The notes under the pieces: model-generated
Databases searched by the model: none
The model's input: the letters and a program-made list of their open reading frames with translations, nothing else
Told to the model about the DNA's origin: nothing
Made by a program: the position numbers and the translations under genes
Shown here: piece after piece, positions 6,982-14,549 of the stretch
Position numbering within the stretch: the stretch's first letter is position 1
Layout of the letters: the number at the start of each line of letters is the position of its first letter
NCBI GenBank assembly: GCA_023257055.1
Contig: JALRDG010000075.1
Span: forward strand, 1 to 17,531
Length of the DNA: 17,531 nt
Reading direction: 5' to 3'
Source: Candidatus Saccharimonadia bacterium
Lineage (GTDB): Bacteria > Patescibacteriota > Saccharimonadia > Saccharimonadales > Saccharimonadaceae

Positions 6982-8745
6982 TTATGCTGTGTCTGATGTT
7001 ACGCGATTAACTTCTTCGAGCGTTGTAATACCTTGTAGTGCCTTCAGGTAGCCGTCCTGGCGCATGGTAATCATACCCTGCTCCACAGCCTTGCGCTGAA
7101 TATCACCACTGGTCGCTCGTTTGACAATGAGTTCCTGAATTTGCTCAGAGACGTCCATGACTTCGTACAACCCGGCACGACCGCTATAGCCACGCGGCGT
7201 TGCCGGTGTATCGCGACCTTTGACTAAAGTATAAGCTTTTTGGCCGGCTAGTGGCAAGTCCTTATAGCCAAGGTCCTCGGAAACACGCGCCACTTCTTCT
7301 TTGGTCTTTGGCAGCAAATGTCCCACTGTCGATAAAATGCTCTGCGTTTCAATTGGATTCGACAGATACGCGTCACGCTTTGCTGCTACGCGGCGTACTA
7401 GTCGCTGACCAATAATTGTGTTCACAGTACTGGCAATAAGGAATGGCTCGATGTCCATATCTAACAGACGCGGCAGCACGCCAGCAGCACTGTTGGTGTG
7501 GAGCGTACTAAACACCAAGTGACCAGTTAGCGCGGCCTGCACGCCAAGGTTCGCGGTCTCGGCGTCACGCATCTCACCTACCATCACGATATCTGGGTCC
7601 TGACGAAGGATTGAGCGAAGGCCGCTGGCGAACGTTAGGCCTACATCAGCATTCACCTGAATCTGATTTACACCGTCCATCTTGTACTCGACCGGATCCT
7701 CAAGCGTGACAATATTCACCGTATCGTCTTTAATTTCCTTGATAAGCGCATACAAACTTGTTGATTTACCTGAACCGGTTGGTCCACTTGTCAGCACCAT
7801 ACCGTTTGGTCGCTTCACACCCTTACGAATCGTACGGAGCGCCCGACCGGCATAGCCCATTTGCTCAAGATCAAAAGTATTACCAGATTTATCGAGCAAA
7901 CGAATCACCACTTGCTCCCCCCAAACCACCGGGCTAATGGCAATACGCAGGTCGACTTCCTTGTTTGATACCTTTACGGCAAACTGACCATCCTGCGGAA
8001 TACGGTGTTCGTCAATCTTCAGGTTGGATAAAATTTTAATACGACTCACCAGTGCCGGCTCGATACTCTTTGGTAATTGCATAATTTCACGAAGCACGCC
8101 GTCAACACGACAGCGGATCTTTAATGAATTCTCAAGTGGCTCGATATGTACGTCGCTGGCGCGCGATTTTACAGCATATTCCAAAATCGTACTTAATGCC
8201 CGACTAATCGGTGAGTCCTGTACGATCGTCTTAATGTCATTTGCTTCAGTCTTTGTTGCCTCGGCCTGAGAGACTTCAGCTGCCATACCAACCGTCGAAA
8301 GGTCGGTTTTATATTGATCAAGTACGTGGCGGACACCCGCCTCCGAAGCCATAAACACCTTAATTGGTCGCTGAATACGATTTGCAAGATAGTCGACCGC
8401 TTGGACGTTGTTGGCATCGATCATCGCCACAGCTAAACGATTCTGAACTTCCGCCAGTGGTACTGCCATGAAACGCTCAGCAATATCTAACGGAAGCAGC
8501 GATAAAACTTCTTGGTCAATCAAGCTGTTTGTAAGATTAACGTACGGCACGCCAGAAACCTGGGCAATCGCATGCGTCAATAACTCGTCATCGACAATAT
8601 TTTCTGACGTCAATAAGCTGAATAGCGGCTTGTTTTCCTTCGTAGCCGTGGCGGTCACCTCATCAAGCACTTCACGACGAACAAGCCCCTCGTCAACGAG
8701 GAGATTGATCATCTTGTCTTGAATATCGTTCGTGAGGAGAGCCAC
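6982..8745 (-). CDS. pilB: PilB pilus extension ATPase (GspE family, no zinc tetracysteine)
   Basis: PilB is the hexameric ATPase powering pilin polymerisation. In 587 residues I see a GspE/MshEN-type N-terminal domain (about 1-145), N2 domain with SRASDVHIEP (194-203), Walker A GPTGSGKST (321-329), Asp box VTLEDPVEY (346-354), Walker B DPDIVMVGEMRD (383-394) and His box TGHLVFSTLHTNSA (407-420). Typical PilB/GspE proteins bind zinc through two CxxC pairs after the His box; here the only Cys is residue 212, so the zinc site is absent and replaced by a charged insert (about 455-518). The start is GTG at 8745, 9 bases after the preceding stop, with GGGGAG upstream at longer than usual spacing. 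Confidence 0.95.
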   Translation of the reverse strand: MALLTNDIQDKMINLLVDEGLVRREVLDEVTATATKENKPLFSLLTSENIVDDELLTHAIAQVSGVPYVNLTNSLIDQEVLSLLPLDIAERFMAVPLAEVQNRLAVAMIDANNVQAVDYLANRIQRPIKVFMASEAGVRHVLDQYKTDLSTVGMAAEVSQAEATKTEANDIKTIVQDSPISRALSTILEYAVKSRASDVHIEPLENSLKIRCRVDGVLREIMQLPKSIEPALVSRIKILSNLKIDEHRIPQDGQFAVKVSNKEVDLRIAISPVVWGEQVVIRLLDKSGNTFDLEQMGYAGRALRTIRKGVKRPNGMVLTSGPTGSGKSTSLYALIKEIKDDTVNIVTLEDPVEYKMDGVNQIQVNADVGLTFASGLRSILRQDPDIVMVGEMRDAETANLGVQAALTGHLVFSTLHTNSAAGVLPRLLDMDIEPFLIASTVNTIIGQRLVRRVAAKRDAYLSNPIETQSILSTVGHLLPKTKEEVARVSEDLGYKDLPLAGQKAYTLVKGRDTPATPRGYSGRAGLYEVMDVSEQIQELIVKRATSGDIQRKAVEQGMITMRQDGYLKALQGITTLEEVNRVTSDTA

Positions 8746-8754
8746 GGTTGGTAA

Positions 8755-9009
8755 TTACTCCCCGTTCGTCCCACCGGTGTCACTGACACCGTTACCCTGA
8801 ACAATAACTTCGACTGTCGGATTAATTGCATCGTCATTAAAGACTGATGAATCCGGTTCTGTGATATCAGCACTAATCGACTCGATCGTCTTCACTTTCA
8901 CGCCATCCTGTGGTGGACGTAAAAATGGGAGCGATCGGCCAATAAAGAACGATATCATAATTGCCATACTGGCAAGGAGAATCAACATCGCTATATCGGT
9001 CTTTTTCAT
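8755..9009 (-). CDS. Small single-TM protein between pilO and pilB
   Basis: An 84-residue protein: short basic N-terminus (MKKTD), one TM at about 6-27 (IAMLILLASMAIMISFFIGR), then an acidic, probably extracytoplasmic tail of about 55 residues. Its ATG overlaps the pilO stop as ATGA, and the stop is 9 bases before pilB, so it belongs firmly to the operon. In diderm T4P loci this slot is taken by PilP, a lipoprotein that links PilO to the secretin; this protein has no lipobox Cys and no recognisable PilP domain. It may be a monoderm-specific partner of PilN and PilO. I do not recognise the family; function is inferred only from position and topology. Confidence 0.8.
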   Translation of the reverse strand: MKKTDIAMLILLASMAIMISFFIGRSLPFLRPPQDGVKVKTIESISADITEPDSSVFNDDAINPTVEVIVQGNGVSDTGGTNGE

Positions 9010-9704
9010 GGCTTTACCACCTTATCCTTTAGTTCGACGGTTTTGGCTGGCTCGTAATATGCACTCGCCTCAATACTCATCGTCAGTTTATCTTCGGTTC
9101 GGTCAAGCGTCAGTGCCCGAATATCAATAACACGGATTGACTTTTCAAAGCGCACTAGCAGCTCTTTTAAAGCGTTCGCGTCACTCGATGACACACTAAG
9201 ACGGAAGTTAATCGCGTTTGGATTGTCCGATACCGTACCCTCTTCAACGAATATCTCTTCCTCGCCGCTGTTTTCAACGCCGATCACCGGGTCAACGGTA
9301 AGCGACTCAAGCGTCAAGTTGTCGATTCCAGCCATTAGCTTATTCTGCAATGACGCGCCAAGTGCCAGCGAGTTAGCATCTGCAGGCAGTGCATCCAGTA
9401 CGACCTGAAGTGCTTTGTCCTCACCCTTTGCCTTCGCCGAGCTTAACGCCTCGTTCGTTTCAAGGAGGCGAATGTTTTTCTTTAGCTCCTGCACCGCCTC
9501 ATTGTTTGATCGAAGCACCTTCACCGTAGCGTGCTTCTCTGCTAGAACTTTCTGATTGAACATCCAGTTTTGAATCAAGAATAATGATACCACTCCCGCT
9601 ACTCCCACGACCACCGAAATTCCTGCAACCCACAGGAACATTGTCTTGTTCGACTGTGCAATTTGCTGCCGCTTTCGTAGTGCACCTGTTTCTTTTTGTG
9701 CCAT
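9006..9704 (-). CDS. pilO: PilO-like T4P alignment subcomplex protein
   Basis: PilO forms a membrane complex with PilN, transmitting between the cytoplasmic PilM ring and the pilus. The chosen start (ATG at 9704, MAQKETGALR) gives 232 residues: basic N-terminus, TM at about 22-44 (MFLWVAGISVVVGVAGVVSL), a coiled-coil-like stretch (about 50-95, KVLRSNNEAVQELKKN) and a beta-alpha C-terminal domain (about 160-225). This is the PilO plan, although sequence is weakly conserved. The ATG at 9764 in the same frame would add 20 residues overlapping pilN and lacks support, while 9704 has AGGGAG just upstream and sits one base after the pilN stop. Order pilM, pilN, pilO supports the call. Confidence 0.88.
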   Translation of the reverse strand: MAQKETGALRKRQQIAQSNKTMFLWVAGISVVVGVAGVVSLFLIQNWMFNQKVLAEKHATVKVLRSNNEAVQELKKNIRLLETNEALSSAKAKGEDKALQVVLDALPADANSLALGASLQNKLMAGIDNLTLESLTVDPVIGVENSGEEEIFVEEGTVSDNPNAINFRLSVSSSDANALKELLVRFEKSIRVIDIRALTLDRTEDKLTMSIEASAYYEPAKTVELKDKVVKP

Positions 9705-9705
9705 A

Positions 9706-10434
9706 TTAGTTGTCTCCCTCTTCGAAGTCGTTCGGACGTTCCGCGAATAAGCTCTCAGGTACACGGATAAATGAGTCAGTTACGTTAATCGCATTCGTTG
9801 GCGATACGATACGGGCATTCTCGACCGTTCTTGACAATAGCTGCTCAGGATATTCAAACGACAACTCAAAACGCAACACTTTACGACCCTCGGCATCTTC
9901 ACCATAACTTGTTTCTGACACATTGACCGTTTTAGAGAGAGGCTCTTTTACCAGCTCACCGCCATCAACATATTCAAGATCCGTATTTAGAATTGTCTTC
10001 TTAAACACCTCGACTGATGCATAGCCGTTTACCGCTGACCCTTGAATCGTTAGAACCCGCAATTCAGGATCAAGCACGAGATTTGAAATCGTTACGTCGT
10101 TTGGTGCTGGCGGATTGACGATAGTAATCAAATCGAAAATACGTGAATTGATCCTTTTCTCGTCATGCATGCCAGCCAGTACTTTCAGCTGATTCTGAAT
10201 AGTAACTGTATTATCGAGATCTTCAACAGCCTGCAGTTTTGCGTTTTCTGACTCGATATTTTGATTTGCGCGCCATTCAAAGCCTTTTTGACCGAGAACG
10301 GCAACTGTCAAAAGAATAACCATAGCGATTGACGCTATTCCAACCATGATGGCAATCGAGATGACCGTATTACGGAGGCGCTGCGCCTTCAAAAACTCTT
10401 GCTTTACATCAGGGACAAGATTGATTTCTATCAT
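9706..10434 (-). CDS. pilN: PilN-like T4P alignment subcomplex protein
   Basis: PilN binds PilM through its short cytoplasmic N-terminus and pairs with PilO across the membrane. Seen here: MIEINLVPD, carrying the INLVP motif (residues 4-8) that docks in PilM of model systems; TM at about 22-48 (NTVISIAIMVGIASIAMVIL); a coiled coil (about 58-92); then a ferredoxin-like extracytoplasmic domain. At 242 residues it is longer than the roughly 180-200 of many PilN proteins, with an extra C-terminal tail (about 200-242) rich in Asn, Glu and Asp. The start codon overlaps the pilM stop (TAATG), implying coupled translation of the two partners. Confidence 0.92.
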   Translation of the reverse strand: MIEINLVPDVKQEFLKAQRLRNTVISIAIMVGIASIAMVILLTVAVLGQKGFEWRANQNIESENAKLQAVEDLDNTVTIQNQLKVLAGMHDEKRINSRIFDLITIVNPPAPNDVTISNLVLDPELRVLTIQGSAVNGYASVEVFKKTILNTDLEYVDGGELVKEPLSKTVNVSETSYGEDAEGRKVLRFELSFEYPEQLLSRTVENARIVSPTNAINVTDSFIRVPESLFAERPNDFEEGDN

Positions 10435-11480
10435 TACTTGTTACTCCTCTGCGCCAAGCCAATCACGGTTGCAAATTCCGAAGCAACGGTTGTGAGCTGC
10501 TGCTGGTCACCCGGCGACACACGGACACGTTGCCATGGGTTGGCGACAGTTGCCTGCACGCCAGCCTTCGTAGCCAGGTATTCGCTGAATCGAGGCACTA
10601 CCGCACCAAATCCGGAAAGCAGCATGCCACTAACTGGCACGCTCGGATATCGCGTCTGAAAGAACTTAATCGATTTTACGATTTCAGCCGCAAAATTATC
10701 GAGTACGTTTTCGATTGAGCGGAACACCTGTCCGTCAAGGCGATCTGGCGCTAAGCCAAACTTTAAGATAAACTGACGAGCCTGGTCATCTTGAATATTC
10801 AAGTTTTGTACGGCCGCTTTTACAAGCGAGCTGAGACCAGTCGGAATTGTGCGCACCAACCGCGGCGTATCACCGTAAGTGATTGCCAAGTCGGTAGATT
10901 GTTCACCGATGTCAATAATGAGTCGGGCATCCTTTGCGTCACTCGGTACAAGTGCGCGGATCATAGCGATTGGATCCGGCTCGGCGGCAATCACATTCAT
11001 ACCCAAGCTCTCAATAAATTCAAGCCGCTCTTCGGCATAGGTATTCGCCGTACTAGTCAGCAGTACTTCTTGCTGATTTTGACTGCGGAGTGACGGACCA
11101 AGTAGCGCCCAGTCTACCTTTGCTTCGTCGATTGCCATTGGAATATACTGATCAATCTGATACTTCATCGTGGCACGTAATTCAGCATCAGACACCTGCG
11201 GTACGTCAATAACCGTCGTAAATGTCTTGCTCGATGGCAAACCAATGACGACGTTTTTCGTTTTGATACCACTTTGGCCGATTGCCGTCATGATAATCTC
11301 ACCTAAACGCCGACGTGCGTCAGCAGAATCACTGCTGGTTAATTTCATATCGACTGGCGCATATCCATAGTGTGCGAGTGTCCAGCTGTTTTGCCCATTC
11401 GGCGTCAGCTGCGCAACTCGAATGGCATTAGTGCCGACATCAAGTGCGAAGAATTCGCCCATCCCTTTTAGTATAGCCAT
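10434..11480 (-). CDS. pilM: PilM actin-like T4P ATPase
   Basis: PilM is a cytoplasmic FtsA/actin-like protein that forms a ring under the pilus and binds the PilN N-terminus. Using the ATG at 11480 (MAILKGMGEF) gives 348 residues: phosphate-1 loop FALDVGTNAIRVAQL (about 11-25), phosphate-2 IIDIGEQSTDLAI (188-200) and adenosine-binding GMLLSGFGAVVPRF (285-298). The ATG at 11492 in the same frame would add MRGN, but GAGGGG then lies inside the coding sequence, while it is a well-placed Shine-Dalgarno sequence for 11480. It heads the T4P operon, 51 bases after the large secreted gene, with a TATAAT box in the gap. Confidence 0.94.
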   Translation of the reverse strand: MAILKGMGEFFALDVGTNAIRVAQLTPNGQNSWTLAHYGYAPVDMKLTSSDSADARRRLGEIIMTAIGQSGIKTKNVVIGLPSSKTFTTVIDVPQVSDAELRATMKYQIDQYIPMAIDEAKVDWALLGPSLRSQNQQEVLLTSTANTYAEERLEFIESLGMNVIAAEPDPIAMIRALVPSDAKDARLIIDIGEQSTDLAITYGDTPRLVRTIPTGLSSLVKAAVQNLNIQDDQARQFILKFGLAPDRLDGQVFRSIENVLDNFAAEIVKSIKFFQTRYPSVPVSGMLLSGFGAVVPRFSEYLATKAGVQATVANPWQRVRVSPGDQQQLTTVASEFATVIGLAQRSNK

Positions 11481-11484
11481 ATTA

Positions 11485-11520
11485 CCCCTCATTATACATA
11501 AGCGTCATCGCTTATAGCAA
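11485..11520 (-). promoter_or_regulatory. Candidate promoter, operator-like inverted repeat and RBS before pilM
   Basis: On the minus strand TTGCTA (11515-11520), an 18-base spacer and TATAAT (11491-11496) form a plausible promoter. The spacer contains a perfect inverted repeat ATAAGCG, 4-base loop, CGCTTAT (11498-11515). GAGGGG at 11485-11490 is the Shine-Dalgarno sequence for the ATG at 11480. TATAAT ends 10 bases before the ATG, so a transcript from it would keep little or none of the Shine-Dalgarno sequence; either it is leaderless or the operon is mainly read from upstream. Confidence 0.5.
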
Positions 11521-11531
11521 GCCTGTTTTTG

Positions 11532-13850
11532 TTAAAATCGCGGCGCGAGATCACGTGTATAGGTCGCTTCGACTTGCGTGTCGCCCGCCCCTTGCTGCGA
11601 TGCCCATAGATAGGCGTCCGCGCGCAGGCTGAAGATTTCCGCCGGGTCATTACTCTGTGCGCCAGCTTCCGATCCTGCCGTGCGGCGTAAGAAGAGCTTA
11701 TTTGCCGCAACCGGACCGTTCACTTGTAGCTGATTGGCACAGACTGACGCTGATAGACCGCGAGTACCTTCGACGTAACTCGTGTGAAGCCATGTCGTAC
11801 CGCTCTTGCCGTCTGGGCATGTCACTACCCAGCCATTTGCAGCCCCGGAACGACTGTCAGCAATTAGCCACGCATCAACCGAGCGAACATTACTATTAAT
11901 GACAATATTATCCGAAATGAGTACCAGCTGCGGCAGCTGCTTCAAGTCGCTTACCTGCCCGTTCGCATAGCGGATATCGCCATCGATAACAATGCGCGGT
12001 GCTTGAATCACGAGAGATTTACCGATTGGTATATTTCCCGAAAGTGTCAATGTGTTCGTACAGTTAAGTATTCCATTCATTGACGCCAGTGAGCCGGAAC
12101 AGTTTTGAGCTGGCGCCGCAAACTTTGCTCGATAATTCGCAATTGTACCGGTGTCGCCAAACTGTCCCATCGTTGAGCGATTCTCGAATGTCAGCTTATT
12201 ACGGCCATTCAGCGCTTGCGCCGCGATGTCGGCCCCATTTGCACCAGCCAAAGCTGCGCCAGAAGCCGAGTCAACGTCGCCAGCCGCGAAAACACCATAC
12301 TCCATCCAGCTCCCAACAACACGCACCTCGGTGCCAATTCGTTTCGTAGTAATGCTGGTTGTCACGTCGCCTGCTCCCGCCGTGGTTGTTCCAGCTTGGT
12401 TCCGGCCGGTATATAAATTACCTCCCTTGATCTGCACTTTCGGACTCTTTGCTACTTCCACACAGCGAACCGCACTATGGCGCCAGTTGTTCGCTGTTAC
12501 CGTCGCGTTGTAGAGATTAACCGATGCAACATAGCAAAGCCGGTCACCAACCTCAAGATTCATCGCTGCGATATTGTCGTCATACCTACCACCTGGAAAT
12601 TGCGTCGTAGAATTCGCTGGGAAGACATGCCCTACGACATTTCTAGTTTGTACATCGCACGCCTTTCTCCCTGGCACGCTAAAATGCGCACAAGCGGCTT
12701 GCGTTCGATCAGCTCCTGTATACGTACTTGTTGTTACGGCAGACGGCAAACTCGTTCCCCGAGGGATAACGATGCGTGTTGTCATAGAAGATACTTGTCG
12801 AGATTTTGTTGAACCAGTATTTCGCATCATTACATCAACTGACACTCTATCTTCACCTGGTTCGATTACTGTAGATGGATTAATTGTCACTAACGGTGTC
12901 AGCTCATAATTGTACGGTATAGTGGCGCACGCATATCCTGCCCGACCCCACTGTCCGGCTGCATCCGAGGCGCGATCACGCCAGGCAATGCGCTGACAAA
13001 GCGTCTTACCGACATCATTTTGTGTCACCACGTAACGAGTATAGGGGTCTCTCTCGGTTGCATATATCCGGACAAACAAGCTATTTCGCACACCGCTCGC
13101 CCACCCGGTCGGCATATTATTATTCCATCCACCCGTAAAGCCAGTCTTATCGATTACATGAAACACTTGTCTTTCCATCGCATCCGGACCAGTGTTGCGT
13201 AGGTCGTGATACCAGTTCAACGTCTCTCCTACTGAAGCGGTAATTGATTTCCCAGTTGCCCGAGCTTTGTTCGGCGTAGCACCTTTTTCTATCCACGATT
13301 GTCCGTTAATACCCCAGCCCAGCGAAAAGTCATAGCAAAACCAACCGACATTTACACCCCAGGTGTAGCCAGTTTTATCGGCATCAACGCTATCATACCG
13401 TGCCTTCGCCTGACCGACCGTCAACCAAGGAAAACCGTCGTTACCATGAGCACCCGCCCAAGTATCCGGCCACCCCGGATAATTAAAGACGACGGAATTA
13501 GCAAGACCGCCCGATGGCCGGAAAACAACATAGGTGACGATCGATTTGGCACCTAATGACTTGCATGTTTCGTTAATTTCAGGCCACGGAGTCGTGAACG
13601 CACCGTTGCGGGGATGGACCGGTGCATCGATTGCAAATTGATACCACCCGTACCCGTAGCTCGTTGCAATACTATCTGCACCGCCACCACCAGGAGCACC
13701 ACCGTTACCGACAGCGCCATCTGCATACACAGTCGATGGCGTCCACATAGCCGCAGTTAATAATGCACACGCTACTGCGCTCGCTACAATAAGTCTGGTC
13801 GAAAATCTACAAAGCACCTGCCTTTGCCTCTGCTTCTGGTGAAATGCCAT
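11532..13850 (-). CDS. Large secreted beta-rich surface protein next to the T4P operon
   Basis: From the ATG at 13850 (MAFHQKQRQR) the protein has 772 residues. A signal peptide spans about 1-43 (hydrophobic core LIVASAVACALLTAA, likely cut at VYA-DG). Residues about 44-310 hold an aromatic, Gly-rich domain with Cys; about 315-465 look like an Ig/CARDB-type extracellular domain with spaced Cys; from about 468 (SPKVQIKGGNLYTG) short beta runs such as LVIQAPRIVIDGDI and LVLISDNIVINSNV suggest a solenoid. No C-terminal TM or LPxTG is seen; it ends APRF. I associate KPKVQV-GG segments with secreted proteins of Saccharibacteria, from memory. A GTG at 13817 with AAAGG upstream, 11 bases from the previous stop, is an alternative start that still leaves a complete signal peptide. 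Pilus-linked adhesin is possible but unproven. Confidence 0.85.
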   Translation of the reverse strand: MAFHQKQRQRQVLCRFSTRLIVASAVACALLTAAMWTPSTVYADGAVGNGGAPGGGGADSIATSYGYGWYQFAIDAPVHPRNGAFTTPWPEINETCKSLGAKSIVTYVVFRPSGGLANSVVFNYPGWPDTWAGAHGNDGFPWLTVGQAKARYDSVDADKTGYTWGVNVGWFCYDFSLGWGINGQSWIEKGATPNKARATGKSITASVGETLNWYHDLRNTGPDAMERQVFHVIDKTGFTGGWNNNMPTGWASGVRNSLFVRIYATERDPYTRYVVTQNDVGKTLCQRIAWRDRASDAAGQWGRAGYACATIPYNYELTPLVTINPSTVIEPGEDRVSVDVMMRNTGSTKSRQVSSMTTRIVIPRGTSLPSAVTTSTYTGADRTQAACAHFSVPGRKACDVQTRNVVGHVFPANSTTQFPGGRYDDNIAAMNLEVGDRLCYVASVNLYNATVTANNWRHSAVRCVEVAKSPKVQIKGGNLYTGRNQAGTTTAGAGDVTTSITTKRIGTEVRVVGSWMEYGVFAAGDVDSASGAALAGANGADIAAQALNGRNKLTFENRSTMGQFGDTGTIANYRAKFAAPAQNCSGSLASMNGILNCTNTLTLSGNIPIGKSLVIQAPRIVIDGDIRYANGQVSDLKQLPQLVLISDNIVINSNVRSVDAWLIADSRSGAANGWVVTCPDGKSGTTWLHTSYVEGTRGLSASVCANQLQVNGPVAANKLFLRRTAGSEAGAQSNDPAEIFSLRADAYLWASQQGAGDTQVEATYTRDLAPRF

Positions 13851-14280
13851 TAAGTAGTTGTTCGTAACTGAATAAAGCTTGGTTGCCGCGAATATTACTG
13901 TCAGCAAATATACCCTTGTTATATAGCGACTTCACTTTCGAATGCGCAGACTTCGCTGCGTTATAATCACCCTGATACATAGCTATCCAGAACAGCAATG
14001 TTTGACAGGTTGCGTCATCCTCGTACCCTTTTGACTTTTTTATTGATGCCTCGACCTGCTTAACACCAGCCTCATCGATCGACGGCGTCGAAGCATCCTC
14101 ACGCTTGACCATATACATTGCATCATTGTACTTATTGACGATATCTTTGCCGCACACTGGCCGTGCTGCCATTGTGCCAGTGCTACCGCCAGTCCACGCC
14201 AGGCGGCCACTCACTACCAGCAAGATGACAGTAATCACTAGAGCTGCTAGCACTACAATAACGATATTTTTCTTTTTCAT
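13807..14280 (-). CDS. Small single-pass membrane protein with helical extracytoplasmic domain
   Basis: The chosen ATG at 14280 gives 157 residues (MKKKNIVIVVLAA): one TM at about 5-25, then an extracytoplasmic part with two Cys (RPVCGKD and DATCQTL) and amphipathic helices, including WIAMYQGDYNAAKSAHSKVKS, which resembles a TPR-type helical hairpin. An ATG at 14301 would add MNRNVSF but lacks an RBS, whereas AGGAA lies about 10 bases before 14280. It has its own promoter (14374-14402). Its 3' end overlaps the N-terminal coding part of the large secreted protein, so the two are probably co-translated and may act together. I do not recognise the family. Confidence 0.78.
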   Translation of the reverse strand: MKKKNIVIVVLAALVITVILLVVSGRLAWTGGSTGTMAARPVCGKDIVNKYNDAMYMVKREDASTPSIDEAGVKQVEASIKKSKGYEDDATCQTLLFWIAMYQGDYNAAKSAHSKVKSLYNKGIFADSNIRGNQALFSYEQLLNGISPEAEAKAGAL

Positions 14281-14373
14281 AAATGATACGTTCCTGTTCA
14301 TTTCATACCGGTTTTTCTATTAATTTCTCAGTGAAACAGCGTACGCAGTACCATAAGCGTATTACTCAAAGCT

Positions 14374-14402
14374 AGTATACGCCAGCCTCGGCGGCATTTC
14401 AA
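14374..14402 (-). promoter_or_regulatory. Sigma70-like promoter for the small membrane and large secreted genes
   Basis: On the minus strand TTGAAA (14397-14402), a 17-base spacer and TATACT (14374-14379), each 5 of 6 to consensus. The expected start near 14367 leaves a leader of about 87 bases to the ATG at 14280. Just upstream is an inverted repeat CTGTC / GACAG (14409-14424). Confidence 0.75.
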
Positions 14403-14490
14403 TATATACTGTCCGTGTAGACAGACCAGGATATCTAGCACGAATGAGATTCATCGTCGCAGGTATCAGTGGCAATAATTTCTGCCAATG
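14403..14490. other. Intergenic stretch with short inverted repeats
   Basis: This completes the gap between the terminator at 14491-14532 and the promoter at 14374-14402. I see only CTGTC / GACAG (14409-14424) and TGGCA / TGCCA near 14470-14487, no tRNA and no convincing ORF. Either repeat could be an operator; neither is strong. Confidence 0.3.
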
Positions 14491-14532
14491 AAAAACCGGG
14501 TAAGTTGCAACGATACATTGCAACTTACCCGG
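14491..14532 (-). terminator. Strong intrinsic terminator after the stalk surface protein
   Basis: A perfect 15-bp inverted repeat, CCGGGTAAGTTGCAA at 14496-14510 and its complement at 14518-14532, with a 7-base loop. On the minus strand it is followed by five T (plus-strand A 14491-14495). It starts 17 bases after the stop of the gene ending at 14550, so it closes that transcript. Confidence 0.93.
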
Positions 14533-14549
14533 GCAGTTCACCTCATTTC

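Noticed and set aside
4682..8745. Type II secretion system instead of T4P
   Set aside because: A PilT retraction ATPase with its signature motif and a PilA-like pilin with C-terminal Cys pair point to a T4P.
11498..11515. Inverted repeat before pilM as a terminator of the large secreted gene
   Set aside because: Stem of only 7 bp and no T tract after it on the minus strand.
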